Source: an uncultured Alistipes sp.
Lineage (GTDB): Bacteria; Bacteroidota; Bacteroidia; Bacteroidales; Rikenellaceae
Direction of reading: 5' to 3'
Assembly: GCA_900766655.1 (NCBI GenBank)
Contig: CAAFWE010000344.1
Coordinates: forward strand, 1 to 7,214
DNA length: 7,214 nt
Shown: positions 6,645 to 7,214 of the stretch, one piece after another
How the letters are laid out: each line of letters starts with the position of its first letter
Numbering within the stretch: position 1 is the first letter of the stretch
Program-made: the position numbers and the translations under genes
The notes under the pieces: model-generated
Database searches by the model: none
The model's input: only the letters and a program-made list of their open reading frames with translations
Told to the model about the DNA's origin: nothing

Positions 6645-7201
6645 GGCAATTCTTTGTTGAAATATGGTCTGTGGCACGCAACGAGTGGCGTGATGTGTGG
6701 CGCGACGAGGGCGTTGTGCTGATATCGGTATTTGCCCTATTCATCTATGGCATATCCTATTCGCTTGGCTATGGCGGTGAGGTGCTGACCGAGGTGCCTA
6801 TTGCGGTGGTCGATGGCGATGGTAGTGGCTCAAGTCGCAAGTTGGTGCAGATGTTAGACTCCTCGCCAAAGTTGTGTGTTGCTCACGAAGTGTGTGCTAT
6901 CTCCGATGTGGAGCCTCTCTTGGCCGAGCGCAGGGTGTGGGGTGCGGTGGCTATATCTCCAACCTTCGAGCAGAATATCCTTGCCCAGCGGCAAGCGAAT
7001 GTCGCAATATTGGGCGATGCAAGCTACTTCCTTGCCTACCGTGAGGTGGTCGAGGGTGCGGTGGCTACCATTGAGCAGATGAATCAGCAGATAGTCGAAA
7101 GTCGTGAGGGTAGCTACAATCCGCCCGTCATCTACGAGCAACGCAATCTCTTCAACCCCTCGTTTGGCTATGGCATATTTGTTATGCCCGCCATCATTCT
7201 T
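6641..7201 (+). CDS. ABC-2 type transporter permease (second of two), C-terminus missing
   Basis: 187 codons are readable before the sequence turns into adapter at 7202. The ATG overlaps the stop of the first permease (ATGA, 6641-6644). One membrane helix lies at about 24-44 (GVVLISVFALFIYGISYSLG), followed by a periplasmic domain. It is clearly a paralogue of the preceding gene: PIAVVDGD occupies residues 53-60, exactly as PIAVVDED does there; QNIL and RNIL both sit at 111-114; NLFNP (169-173) matches GLFNP (179-183). Two cysteines, C79 and C85, lie in the periplasmic domain and are absent from that part of the first permease; a disulfide is possible. By comparison with its partner about 200 C-terminal residues, with the remaining membrane helices, are missing. 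The truncation is technical, so this should not be called a pseudogene. Confidence 0.9.
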
Positions 7202-7214
7202 AGATCGGAAGAGC
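7202..7214 (+). other. Illumina TruSeq adapter remnant at contig end
   Basis: The last 13 bases, AGATCGGAAGAGC, are identical to the first 13 bases of the Illumina TruSeq adapter read-through, and they sit exactly at the end of the window. They are not genomic. Any translation past residue 187 of the second permease (RSEE...) is artefact. Confidence 0.95.

Noticed and set aside
6641..7214. Broken or frameshifted second permease (pseudogene)
   Set aside because: The frame is intact to 7201 and the end is sequencing adapter, so the truncation is technical.

Overview
The window looks like chromosomal DNA from a member of the Bacteroidales. Evidence: promoter -7 elements of the form TAnnTTTG, A-rich leaders without Shine-Dalgarno sites, a lipoprotein whose start resembles Bacteroidales fimbrillin-type proteins, and compact operons with serine mostly TCG and glutamate mostly GAG. 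An Alistipes or other Rikenellaceae origin is a guess from the style of the lipoprotein and codon use; no rRNA or marker gene settles it. No CRISPR, tRNA, rRNA or insertion sequence is visible.

Layout. (1) Bases 1-195, minus strand: the first 65 residues of a fimbrillin-like surface lipoprotein, cut by the window edge. (2) Bases 196-376: a 181-base divergent intergenic region with a TAnnTTTG element for the lipoprotein, a perfect 8-bp-arm inverted repeat in the middle, and an ECF-type promoter candidate just before the sigma factor. (3) Bases 377-1781, plus strand: a three-gene stress-sensing operon, made of an ECF sigma factor, a 109-residue single-pass membrane protein that is the likely anti-sigma factor, and a secreted helical Spy/CpxP-like protein. 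A hairpin terminator follows at 1806-1832. (4) From 1861 to the right edge, plus strand: a membrane-anchored calcineurin-like phosphoesterase, then a tripartite exporter: TolC-like outer membrane channel, HlyD-type periplasmic adaptor, and two tandem paralogous ABC-2 permeases. The last three exporter genes are joined by ATGA stop/start overlaps at two junctions. The second permease is cut off.

How the genes work together. The sigma factor is probably held at the membrane by the small transmembrane protein, with the Spy-like protein reporting on the envelope, and the sigma factor probably drives its own promoter. The exporter genes together would span inner membrane, periplasm and outer membrane (compare E. 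coli YbhGFSR). No ATPase gene lies between adaptor and permeases, so it is either further downstream or elsewhere. One promoter at 1846-1853 could drive phosphoesterase and exporter as a unit.

Data quality: the final 13 bases (7202-7214) are identical to the start of the Illumina TruSeq adapter. The genomic sequence ends at 7201, and the contig end is a technical break, not a biological one.
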